DNA of 27,500 nucleotides from contig JAHBMJ010005751.1 of assembly GCA_018398765.1 (NCBI GenBank), positions 1-27,500 of the forward strand, written 5' to 3'. How positions within the stretch are numbered: position 1 is the stretch's first letter; every line of letters begins with the position of its first letter. Made by a program: the position numbers and the translations under genes. The notes beneath the pieces are model-generated. The model had not been told where the DNA came from. It saw only the letters and a list, made by a program, of their open reading frames with translations, and did no database searches. This DNA comes from Chromera velia (Eukaryota; Sar; Chromeraceae). This document shows positions 18,993 to 27,500 of this stretch, piece after piece.

Positions 18993-19392
18993 CTTGATGA
19001 ATGAGTTGGAAAGGTTAAACACAAGGAGTATGCATTTGTCTGCATTGTATGTGCAGGTCTGTCTCCATTTTCTTTGGTGTATTATGAACGTTTTACGAAG
19101 AGTTTCAGGCTCATACTGCACCAATGTGCAGCGCTGAATGTCTTGAATGGTGTCTGTTGTATTTATATGCTTTGATACGTAGACCTGGCGTGTGAGACAA
19201 GCTTGTAGGGAAGGGAGGGGACCTTGTTGGGCTTTGTTGGGCACTGTTGGGCTTCATGACTTGTCATGCAGCTGATGAAAGGCCCAACAGAGCCCAACAG
19301 GGAACAAGCCCAACAGAACCTGGCGATACGACTTTGGACTGACATTTCTCAAGACTAAAGATAAACTAGAGCTTGAGAATAGCCCAACATAA

Positions 19393-20965
19393 CACTCCAG
19401 AATGTGCTTCATCTGCTAGTTTTAACCTTATAACTTGGGATAAAATATATAGTGTAAAAGGATATAAGAAAAGTTAGGGGTGAAGCTTAGGTATACCCAC
19501 AGTGCAGCCCCCTAGTACAGGGATGAGAAGAGAACTTGCAAATCGATCAACAGGCACATGACGAAAAGCATTCCAGAGCTACTGACCTCGTGATCTCAAT
19601 TCGCTGACGATCGCTGAAGAAGCCATATAAGAAGGGGGAACAGGCCGATCACTACCCAGAGAGCGCGCCTCGTTTCGTGCTCAGTCTGCTTCAATCTCTC
19701 CCTTGGATTACTCACCCCCTCATGTCTGCCGTGTATGCTGCTGTCTACCATTTACTCTTGCTGCAAGAATGGTCATACGTGCGATGAAAAAGAATGCAGC
19801 AAAATAAGAAACAAAAGGTAGAGCGCCCATCTAACCGACTGACACTAACCTTGCAGTCTTGCACAAAAGAGACAGCAGACTCATGCAGTCTTGCACAAAC
19901 GATCCATTCACCCAAAGATTCTAACATTTGCATGCAGACTGCATCCCGAGAAGAAGTGTAACATTCCATAGTGTCACGTCCTAGAGAAAAGAATCAGCAG
20001 CATCCTTGGATATATGAAGCACTCCATTCATATGTATCTGAAGAGAACAGGCTTTCTGAAGTACCGTTTCGCTACAAAGGGAGAAGCCTAGGGAGAAGCA
20101 AGTATGGCTGCGCGTTTTGTCAGCAAACTGAGCAGAGAATGCATACACGTGTAGGCGCGCACACGCAACAGCGTCGCACGAAAGGAAAGCCAAGAAACAA
20201 AATTTATATTAATATTATGTCGAAAAAGAAAAGACATGCTTGAATCGTCTGCAGTCATATTTAAGAGTCTCAGAAACTCAACCTGGCTGTACGGTAGACA
20301 GACAATTGTTCTGTCTGAAGCAAGAACACTGCATCACAATCTGTTTGTGAAGCAGTGAGAATCGAAAAGATGAGGAGTGTGTAGAAGGCTACATGCGTTG
20401 GCGTCTCTGGCTGTTTTGTCTTCAGACTGAGCCCGCTGTTAAGACAGCTGCACCACGAGGCCGCCTCAAAGTCAAAAGGGAAAAATATAGAGTTTTCATA
20501 TTTTCAGGCATGTGTGCAGTGCAAAATATCTGCAACAAGTCTGCAGGCCACCTGAAGATCAGAAGTGATAGAGATAAAGACATGCGGTCTATGTAGCATA
20601 CGGTCAGATAACGGCAGCATCACTGAATTTCGTTCTTTCCATTCCTTTATATTTTCTCACTCATGTTTCTCTTCTTTATCTCCTCCCTCGTTCTAACCCT
20701 CATTCTTCCGGCCGACAGGAATCTTTACTTTCGTTCTGTCATGCATGATGTCGGTCGTGCTTATTTCTACAGAAGTGTTTCTCTCTGTATGGTCTGTATG
20801 AGGCACTGCAGGAGGGATATCGAAGTTACGTGTTTTGCTGAGTTGTCTTCTCCCATACGTTCTTTTTTTTTTTCTTCCGAAACGATCCGTTGTCAAAGAA
20901 ATATAAAAAAAAGAAGGGAGAATGTCTTATAGGGAATGAAGAGAAGAGCGCGTGAACAGTGCTCT
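19393..20965. other. non-coding or unresolved stretch
   Basis: No frame carries a recognisable domain or consistent splice signals. TATAAGAAGGGGGAA occurs at 19626-19640 and again at 20966-20980, just before the LTR-like segment. If the latter is a polypurine tract, part of this stretch may be the eroded interior of an LTR element. Confidence 0.4.
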
Positions 20966-21785
20966 TATAAGAAGGGGGAATGTGTTACGGACTTCTAAGT
21001 AGGCTGTGGTAGCAGGATATAACTTTCAAGTATGTCTTGTTTGCTAAAAGCCTACTTGGTATGATCTAGGGGGAAGAGAAATAAAAGTGAAAGGAAAGGA
21101 GAAAATAATTGAGGATGTAAGTAGATCTTGAGAAAAAGAAACTCACCTTAAAGTTTTAATGGGGATATCCATACCTATTAAATAGAAAAGACTGTTGAAT
21201 TCCATCATGGAAGACAGAATGGAAGAAGGAATGGAAGAAAGAATGGCAGAGCAAATGGAAGAAAGAATGAAAAAAGAGTTGGAAGAGCCTTTTTCAGGGG
21301 TCTTGACGGGCCACGGCATGTCCAAGCAGAAGAGCCTCTTCCAGGAGCCTCGTCAAAAACAAGGAAGAGGAAGAAAAAAAGGAAGAGAAGATGGAATGAA
21401 AAAGAAGAAAAATAAAATGAAATAAATAGAGACTGACCAGAATGGAATATAGAAAATGGAAGAGGAAAAGGAAGAGGTGTTGGAAGAAATAGGGGTAAAA
21501 TCAATACAGATGAAAGTAGATGAAAATAATTATGGAAGTCTTTATGGAAGAGCAAAAAGTGAAAGACTTGGATTTTTAGAAGAGCAAACGGAAGGAGATA
21601 TTGAAAATCAAATTTTATCTTATCATTTCATTGGACCCATCTCGGACAGAGGACTTCCGACATCCCTTCTCCAGCCTTTGAGAAAACTCCTGAGAAGTGA
21701 ATCTCGAGTGACTTCAGTCTCCTAGCTACCCTACCTTCAGTAAAACGCTGCTAGAGTTCCGGAGTCAGATAAGAAGTCCGCTACA
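20966..21785 (+). repeat. candidate 3' or solo LTR with polypurine tract
   Basis: AAGAAGGGGGAA (20969-20980) is a typical polypurine tract directly before TGTGTTACGGACTTCT at 20981. About 800 bases later AAGAAGTCCGCTACA ends at 21785, giving a TGT...ACA pair with an inverted CGGACTTCT core. The interior includes a GAATGGAAGA repeat (21217-21270) and a purine-rich frame, which I do not call a gene. No partner LTR or coding interior is in the window. Confidence 0.4.
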
Positions 21786-22514
21786 CTAGGTCCGTTGATA
21801 TGAGAATTTTTAGTGTTCATGCAAAGGGTATTAAACGGCAACTCTCCCAATTACCCAATCTACAAGCATTCTTTTTTTTTTTTTATGTTAAATGTTACAG
21901 AAGTTCTATACATACATGTGGTTTCAATCTTTTAAATTAGTCTTCTTTAGTTCTTTTTGAATTCAATTCTAGACAAAAAAAAAATCAAATCTCCACTCTA
22001 GCAAAGCCAACTTCATTCATTCATTCATTCATTCATTCAAATGATGATCCAGGGTTAAAATTAAAAAGGTGTCTATAAAGTAGATCTTCCATTAAATTAC
22101 ATTAAATAAAAGAAAAATCCTGAAACACTTCTGCGTCCGCGTGCATGCATGCATGAACTTCATTTCTTGCGTACAAGTCAGCTCCGCGTCGCCTTTCATG
22201 CGTGCGTGCATGCTCAAAAATTTCAATACGCACATTTTTCGTCCATAACTGTATCGCGAGCCTTTGATCTTCGACCCAATGCAGATGTCTATTCAATCTG
22301 ACACGAAGTTGTCCATAATCCTCGGACTGCAGTGCGCATTCTTGTCCCCAGCTGGTCATTCGCTGTTGACGTGTTCTTCTTCAGGAAATCGGAGACTGGG
22401 TGCAACACGTTTTGCATTTATCCAAACTATCTTCAGATACAGTTGACTCAAAGCCTACTACGGTACAGCGGTAGACTGTCTATTTCGGATTGATTTGTGC
22501 TCCCATTCCCCAAA
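21786..22514. other. region upstream of gene B
   Basis: Holds a (CATT)n tract at about 22014-22039 and alternating GCATGCATGCATG near 22141-22155. A - strand frame at 22102-22359 is open for 85 codons with ordinary composition (LRVRLNRHLHWVEDQRLAIQ), but it has no domain or splice partner that I can define. The promoter of gene B should lie here; no clear TATA box was identified. Confidence 0.4.
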
Positions 22515-23852
22515 ATGGGAAATGCCGATTCAAGGTTTGGGGAGGATGGAGGGATGCCGTCGAAGTTCAAGTGTGCCTTGCTGCTCAATGACGTGCGGAA
22601 CTGCCCTCTGGCAGCCAACGAGTACTGCCGCATCACCGCATACATCAACAACGAAGACGGACAGTTGACACGGCAGACAGCCACCAAAACCAAGCACGCC
22701 TACGTCACTCTCAGCTTTGATTCGGTCATTCAAGTCTTCGTTCACTCCGTGATTGATGATCACTCTGGGTCGGACAGGAACCACAAGACGAGTAAACTAC
22801 TCGGTCGGTCGGTCGGTCGATTGATCTTCTCTATTTGCCTGCTGTCTTCCCTTCCTTTTGTTCCCGAAGAGCTGTGTTATTCAACGTATCATTGTCCAGT
22901 ACTAATCAGCAGCTTGACTCTTTGCAAGAGAGGGCAGGACCCTTGTTTGAGGTGAACGGAAAGCCTTTGTTCAGCACCCATTCGTTATTTCTCCCTGCAG
23001 GTTCTTTGTATCTGCCCATCCAGGACATCTTCAACACACACGGGTTCTACTTTTACCACTCCTGGATAGTTATGAGCCCGGCTGAGGGGAGTACAGAGCC
23101 TGTCACTGACTTGAACGTTCCGCACAACGAACACGTCCGAAGGGAGATGGTCAACAGATTTTTCAATGCCGTCTGGGAGGCCCCCCGTATGCCCAAAGCT
23201 GCGATGGCGTGCGTCAGCATCTTCCCTGACCACGACTACGATCCCCACACCAACACCTTTGCACCCGCGAAACGTGTCAGTCTGTGTGCCAAGTCTATGC
23301 TTTGTGCGGCTTTTTCTTTCGTGGGCCAAAGGCTTTTTCTGCACGCCCGAAGGACTATATAAACAGAAGTGCATCAGAGGCGCATTGACGTATCTCACCA
23401 ATGTGTTGCCACCCTTCGAGGAAGAGAGTGGCTTCTTCCTTCAAACGGTCGGTCTCTTCCATTCAGTGGGTGCTCATGCCGCCAGAACGGGGGGGAGGCC
23501 TTCATTCCCCTGAAGAGTTCCGCCCGCATTAAATTCATTTTTTGTTTGTTTGTTTGTTTGTTTGTTTATGTGCATGCATGCAGCAAGAGTTCTACGGCCA
23601 CAGATGGACCTCCATGCTTCAGTCCCACGCCCAGCACCTGTACCTCTGCCAAGTTGGTGTGGCTCTGTGGGGCTCTGTGGGGGGGGGAGGGGGGGGTCTG
23701 TCTGTCTGTCTGTCTGTCTGTATCTCTGGCTAGGTGTCTCTTCCTTGCTTTTCGTTCTGTGTAACTGCTGACCCTGCTCCTGTTTTGGTCAAGTGTATTC
23801 CCCCTATTTCTTCCTGCCCTGCCACTTTCTCTTTGCCGCCGTGTATTCCCCT

Positions 23853-23883
<31 letters not shown>

Positions 23884-23933
23884 CTTGCCTACCTGCCTGC
23901 TTGCTTGCCTGCCTGCCTACTTGCCTGCTTGCT

Positions 23934-23964
<31 letters not shown>

Positions 23965-24500
23965 TTTTTTGCTTCTCCATTTTCTGACGGTCGTCCTTTC
24001 CACTTTCCTTGATGGTGTGGTGCGAATGCTGCCTGCAGTCGCAGAATCTTCTCCTCTCGGCCGACGACTCACTCCCGTCACTTGGTAGGAAACTCTTCAA
24101 GCAGAAGGAAAAAACAAAAATGTACAAGGAGCAGAACCGGTCAGGAGAAAGACGTTGTCAAAAAGACAGAATGACTACAGGAAAAGAGCCTATCAGACAG
24201 AGCCTGAGCATACTGCTAAGAAAATTAAAACTTCCACAATAAGACAGAAAGAGCATTTGTGGAAACAAACTCGGACCCTTCTCGGACACGACCACGCAGA
24301 AAAGTGCTTGACGAGAAGCGCAAATGGCCTTTCATGGAAAGGAAAATATATGTACATGCACACACCCGAAGAGACAGGCAGACAGAAAAAAAACGATAGA
24401 AGACGGGATGATGAGGAACCGCATGCCTCAATGAATGTCCTGGCGGGAAGTGTGGAGCGAGTGAGATATTAAACCGAAGATGTATAAGCATTGTGGTACA

Positions 24501-24570
<70 letters not shown>

Positions 24571-27265
24571 TGTGTGTCTGTGTGTCTGTGTATGTCTGTG
24601 TATGTCTGTATGTATATGTAGGTAAATGTATGTGTGTGAGTGTGCAGTGCGTTGGAAAAGCGTGTAGGCCTCCTGAAAGCTGAGGTGTCACGATACGAGA
24701 ATACGATCCTGAACCTGGCCACAAACGCAGAGAGCGAGTCCAACCAGAAGTCCAAGGTCAGTCAATCAGTCAGTCAGTCAATCAGTCAATCAGTCAATGA
24801 GTTAATCAGTCAGTCGGTCAGTGAGCGAGGGACGTCGGCAGTGCACTTTCTTCTCTGCTAGAAGCGCATCCGAAATCAAGAAAGAAGGCGGATTTCTTTT
24901 TCTGACTTCCAGGACAAAAAAAGAGCGAACATCCAACTCTATGCAAGGCTCTTCGGGGAGAAAAAGAAGATTTGAGCCCTTGTGGTTGGTCCCGTTGAAC
25001 AAGAAACAGACGTGGCAGACAAAAAAAGGGGGGGCGGAAAGTTTTGAAGAACGGCTGATAGGAAACAATGAGGGAGGGAGGGAGGGAGGGAGGGAGGGAG
25101 GGAGGGAAGCAAGGAAGAAAAAATGAAAGGAGAAGAAAGAGAATTCTCTCTCTCAACTGATAATGCAGCTGGCCTCTATGGAGACAGAGCTGACAGTCGC
25201 GAGGGGGAAAGCTGACTCTCTGGAGGTCTGTTTGTCTGTCTCTCTGTCTCTCTGTATGTCCTGGTTTCTCTTTGTCTCTCTCTATCTCTCTTTCTCTCTC
25301 CGATTCTCAAACTGAAGTGAATGGACTTGTTGGTGTATTCTGTGTCTCTTGGGATCACTTTGGCATTCTCGCAGGGCCCTACATTGCCTGTTGTGCCTCT
25401 TCCGTTTGCTTTCGTTTCCCTTTGCATTCCTGATTTTCTCTTCTTCGCTGTCCTTCTCAGCTCTATGGTCCCAACGCTATAGTCACCTATCTGTCTGTGA
25501 ATTCAACTTTCCGAATCTGTAGTCTCCTCCCTGGCACCGTCTTGCAGGCCCGTTGCGCTGAGGCAGAGTACTACCGGTCAAAGCAGAATGAGACTCTGGA
25601 GGTCAGCCTGGTTTTGCTTTTGTTGCGCCCTTTTTACATTCAGAAATCGGAACTGTTGCCCTTCCTTTCACTGCACCGGTCCTTTTCTTCTTCCTCTTCT
25701 TCTTTTCTTTTCTCCTTCTTTATGATGCCTTCCGTTTCCTTCCCAAAGAGCAGAAATAAGGAAGGGAAGGGACTACTGTAGGCGGTCCGATTTTCCAACC
25801 CGATGCCTGCCTGACTAGTTTCGACTGGCCAAGAAGTGGTTCCTTCTGTATGGGGCTCCCCTGATTATTTCTCCTCTCTTCCCTGCCTTGCAGAGCCTCA
25901 AGAAGGAACTCGAACAGAAAAACGAACAGTACATCGCGGTCAGTACATGCGTCTCTTTTTCTTTTCTTTCTGTGGTGAATCTGCATGTCTGTGTCCAGGA
26001 ACCAGGAGGCACTCAACTCTTTTCATTCATGTGTGACTACTCTGACAGTCCAATCGTCTCTTTCCTGAACAAATTTCCTGACAGCATCCAACTCCATTTT
26101 GTCTTCTTCCGCAATGCCTGTGTGAAAACATCCTCCCCTTTTTCCCCATGTACACCTTTTTGTATTCTCCCTCTCTTTTGTGTTGCAGAAGGCTCATCAA
26201 TTCGATTCTCTCCACGAATTCTGTGCGAAGAACTCTCTGGACGTCCGTGAGCAGAACAATTGAAGAGACAATCCTTCTGCAGCTTTTGCTTTGCGCTCCC
26301 TCTCTTCATTCTCGTTCTTCTTCTATCTCGACTTCTCGTGTTTTATTTGTTTGTTTGACATGCGAGAGATCCGCATCCCCATCTTCATTCACGTCAGGTG
26401 CAGAAATGTGTTTGGGTGATGGATGTTCAGCTTTTGTCTCACAAGTCTGATTTGTGCGCTACCCGGAAAGGTTTTTCCCTGGACATTTACTCTATCTTTG
26501 GACGCATTCATGCAGGCGAACCGAGTGATCGAAAGCCAGACGAAGGAGCTGAAGTCAGTCAATTGAAGTGGACTTCAATCAGTGCGTCTTCATATGAAGT
26601 TTAGAAAGGCGGCGCGTCTGAGGAGAGACGCTTCTCCTCCTCTTCTTCTCGACATACTCTGAGTTTCTTCTTTTCACACAGACTTGGCAGTGTGGTCTTG
26701 CACTGCAGTTTTTCCTTGGACTGTCGCTTTCTCCCGCATTTTTTCTCCTGCTGTCGATCCGGTAGACTGTTTCAAGGGAATGCGTTCAAGCTGATTCTTT
26801 GCGTAATTTTGTCTACATCTGCTCCGTCCACGCAGAGCGAAGGGGGACCGCCAATCGACTATCGAGGCAGAGGTCGGTCGGTCGGTCAAAGAGGGGAGAG
26901 GAAGGAATGAAAGAGGAAAAAGAGGTAGAGAGAAAACGCTGCGGGAGATCTGCAATCTGGATGAACTCTAGTCTCCTTCCAGCGAGTGACACATGCAAAT
27001 ACACATGGAGAAGCAGAGAGAGGATACGTAGAACATTCCTCCAACTTGCACACCCATGGATTGCTCCTCTGGCTGCCCGAACGTTTTGGTCCGTCCAAGA
27101 GCATCCATAGCACCTTTGTTCATTTTCTCTTGTAATTGTCTACGCTGTGCCTGGTGCATGTCTGTAGTGCATTTCTGTCCAATCGTCTTTCTTATTCTGC
27201 AGCTCCGCGACGCGAAGGTGGAACTCGGGGAGGAAAGAAGAACGACAGAGAGACTGCGACAGGCG
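22515..27265 (+). CDS. gene B (5' part): N-myristoylation-type start, globular domain, long coiled coil
   Basis: 13 exons, all phases joining: 22515-22803, 22872-23279, 23353-23447, 23584-23652, 24039-24139, 24648-24756, 25169-25225, 25548-25601, 25894-25938, 26189-26242, 26516-26553, 26836-26872 and 27203-27265. The visible 473 residues begin MGNADSRF, which fits the MGxxxS pattern for N-terminal myristoylation, with A at -3 of the ATG. Residues 1-265 are globular (ALLLNDVRNCPLAANEYCRI, HGFYFYHSWIVMSP, GALTYLTNVLPPFEEE); the early beta-rich part might be C2-like, which I cannot confirm. From about residue 320 the chain is heptad-like and charged (EKRVGLLKAEVSRYENTILN, SLKKELEQKNEQYIA). A membrane-anchored scaffold is a reasonable inference, not a finding. 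Donors are almost all GTCNG. Exon 1-2 and 2-3 acceptors (GAAGAG, CGAAG) are the least certain. The gene continues past the window. Confidence 0.7.
22804..22819 (+). repeat. GGTC repeat at the intron 1 donor of gene B
   Basis: Four GTCG units give three overlapping GTCGGT donors at 22804, 22808 and 22812, each shifting the frame by four bases. Using the first makes exon 1 end in phase 1, which fits exon 2 from 22872. Confidence 0.7.
23538..23569. repeat. (TTTG)n in intron 3 of gene B
   Basis: About seven TTTG units directly upstream of the acceptor TGCATGCATGCAG of exon 4. Confidence 0.9.
23681..23724. repeat. poly-G and (GTCT)n in intron 4 of gene B
   Basis: A G-rich run GGGGGGGGAGGGGGGG is followed by six GTCT units, about 30 bases after the GTTGGT donor. 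Confidence 0.85.
23852..23964. repeat. (CTGC)n tract in intron 4 of gene B
   Basis: About 110 bases of CTGC/CTGCTTGC units. Both strands are open and encode Ala-Cys-Leu-Pro or Gly-Arg-Gln-Ala repeats, which are by-products. Confidence 0.95.
24503..24615. repeat. compound (CT)n(GT)n microsatellite in intron 5 of gene B
   Basis: CT repeats at about 24505-24537 switch to GT repeats, then to GTCTGTGT units, ending about 30 bases before the acceptor GTGTGCAG of exon 6. Confidence 0.95.
24757..24830 (+). repeat. GTCA/ATCA repeat starting at the exon 6 donor
   Basis: The intron opens GTCAGTCAATCAGTCAGTCA, so the donor hexamer GTCAGT is the first unit of the tract. Confidence 0.85.
25068..25110. 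repeat. (GGGA)n tract in intron 6 of gene B
   Basis: About nine GGGA units followed by purine-rich sequence, 60 bases before the exon 7 acceptor. Confidence 0.9.
26873..26888 (+). repeat. GGTC repeat at the exon 12 donor of gene B
   Basis: GTCGGTCGGTCGGTCA starts exactly at the donor, repeating the arrangement of intron 1. Confidence 0.75.
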
Positions 27266-27500
27266 GTCAGTAGACTACATTTAGACTTTACCTTTGCACT
27301 TCGAAAGTAGGCCTTTCACATTTTCACACCCAAAGAGTGCGCTGAGGAATAATCCGTTTGGGTAAGCTTGAGTCACCAGGCGTAGATTAAGTGTCGACGC
27401 ATTGCTTCGTTTTAGTCTGAATTTGGAAGTGTCAAAGGGATCACTTTATCTTTCTCTGACTCACTTACTCACCCACTCACTCACTCACTCACTCATTCAC
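27266..27500. other. start of intron 13 of gene B, with terminal (ACTC)n
   Basis: The intron begins GTCAGTAG. The window ends in an ACTC/CACT tetranucleotide tract from about 27460. No exon is seen before the edge. Confidence 0.55.

Larger units (their letters stand above)
18301..19392. mobile_element. GTTGGGC foldback element
   Basis: The outer ends are a perfect 13-base inverted repeat: TTATGTTGGGCTA at 18301-18313 and its complement at 19380-19392. A second, inner inverted repeat pairs TCGCCAGGTTTTGTTGGGC (18348-18366) with 19308-19326, matching 18 of 19. Each end also holds a cluster of GTTGGGC heptamers on one strand followed by GCCCAAC on the other (18357-18490; 19224-19320), so each end alone can fold into a long hairpin. 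The interior carries one exon-like ORF (18555-18992). No transposase and no target duplication are evident. This may be a non-autonomous element that captured host DNA. Confidence 0.65.

Noticed and set aside
21195-21425. Glu/Met/Lys-rich frame (MEDRMEEGMEERMAEQMEER)
   Set aside because: A GAATGGAAGA repeat read in frame inside an LTR-like segment. No flanking gene structure.
22102-22359. 85-codon - strand frame upstream of gene B
   Set aside because: The composition is ordinary, but no domain, partner exon or clear start context supports a gene.
22515-22560. Resemblance of MGNADSRF to the start of HID1/dymeclin proteins
   Set aside because: Both have a myristoylated MGxxDS start, but the sequence that follows does not match that helical-repeat family.
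23734-24012. Ala-Cys-Leu-Pro repeat frame (and Gly-Arg-Gln-Ala on the other strand)
   Set aside because: A direct translation of the (CTGC)n microsatellite, not a cysteine-rich protein.
24862-24975. Possible extra gene B exon reading KRIRNQERRRISFSDFQDKK
   Set aside because: The acceptor CTGCTAG is in the right phase, but no usable donor precedes the TGA, and exon 6 joins exon 7 in frame without it.

Overview
This looks like nuclear DNA of a unicellular eukaryote. Short exons are separated by long, pyrimidine-rich introns ending in GCAG, microsatellites are abundant, and many degenerate mobile elements are present. No rRNA, tRNA, CRISPR array or prokaryotic operon was seen. The species cannot be fixed from the sequence; an alga or a chromerid-like alveolate would fit, but that is a guess. 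A single N at 2908 inside a poly-G run shows that this is a draft assembly.

Layout, left to right. 1-797 is non-coding. 798-2356 is an inverted-repeat element with its own subterminal repeats. 2752-8842 is gene A on the + strand, an unrecognised protein rebuilt from 12 exons. Its core is four tandem exon pairs (A+B), and every pair begins and ends in phase 1, so pairs can be gained, lost or skipped without breaking frame. Two introns of this array carry near-identical foldback sequences. 8868-10605 is a compact, decaying block of ORFs: a broken ORF, an intact ORF with a T5orf172/MUG113-type GIY-YIG domain, a basic ORF and a chromodomain ORF with an in-frame TAG. Three bases after the chromodomain ORF sits a 3.2 kb LTR element (10609-13834) with 320-bp TG...CA LTRs and a near-perfect target duplication, but no visible polymerase. 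14637-15219 is a small TIR element with a perfect 8-bp target duplication. 15.2-22.5 kb is repeat-rich and largely gene-free: a GTTGGGC foldback element around one exon-like ORF (18301-19392), a tandem duplication, and two LTR-like edges next to purine tracts.

22515-27265 is the 5' part of gene B on the + strand. It has 13 exons, an N-myristoylation-type start (MGNADS), a globular N-terminal half of about 260 residues and a long coiled coil, and it runs off the window. Its splice donors are unusual: 12 of 13 have C at intron position +3 (GTCNG), against 1 of 11 in gene A. Several of its introns open with tetranucleotide repeats of the donor itself.

The two intron-containing genes are unrelated in sequence. 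The strongest leads are the phase-symmetric exon array with conserved intronic foldbacks, the GIY-YIG plus chromodomain block, and the gene-specific GTCNG donors.
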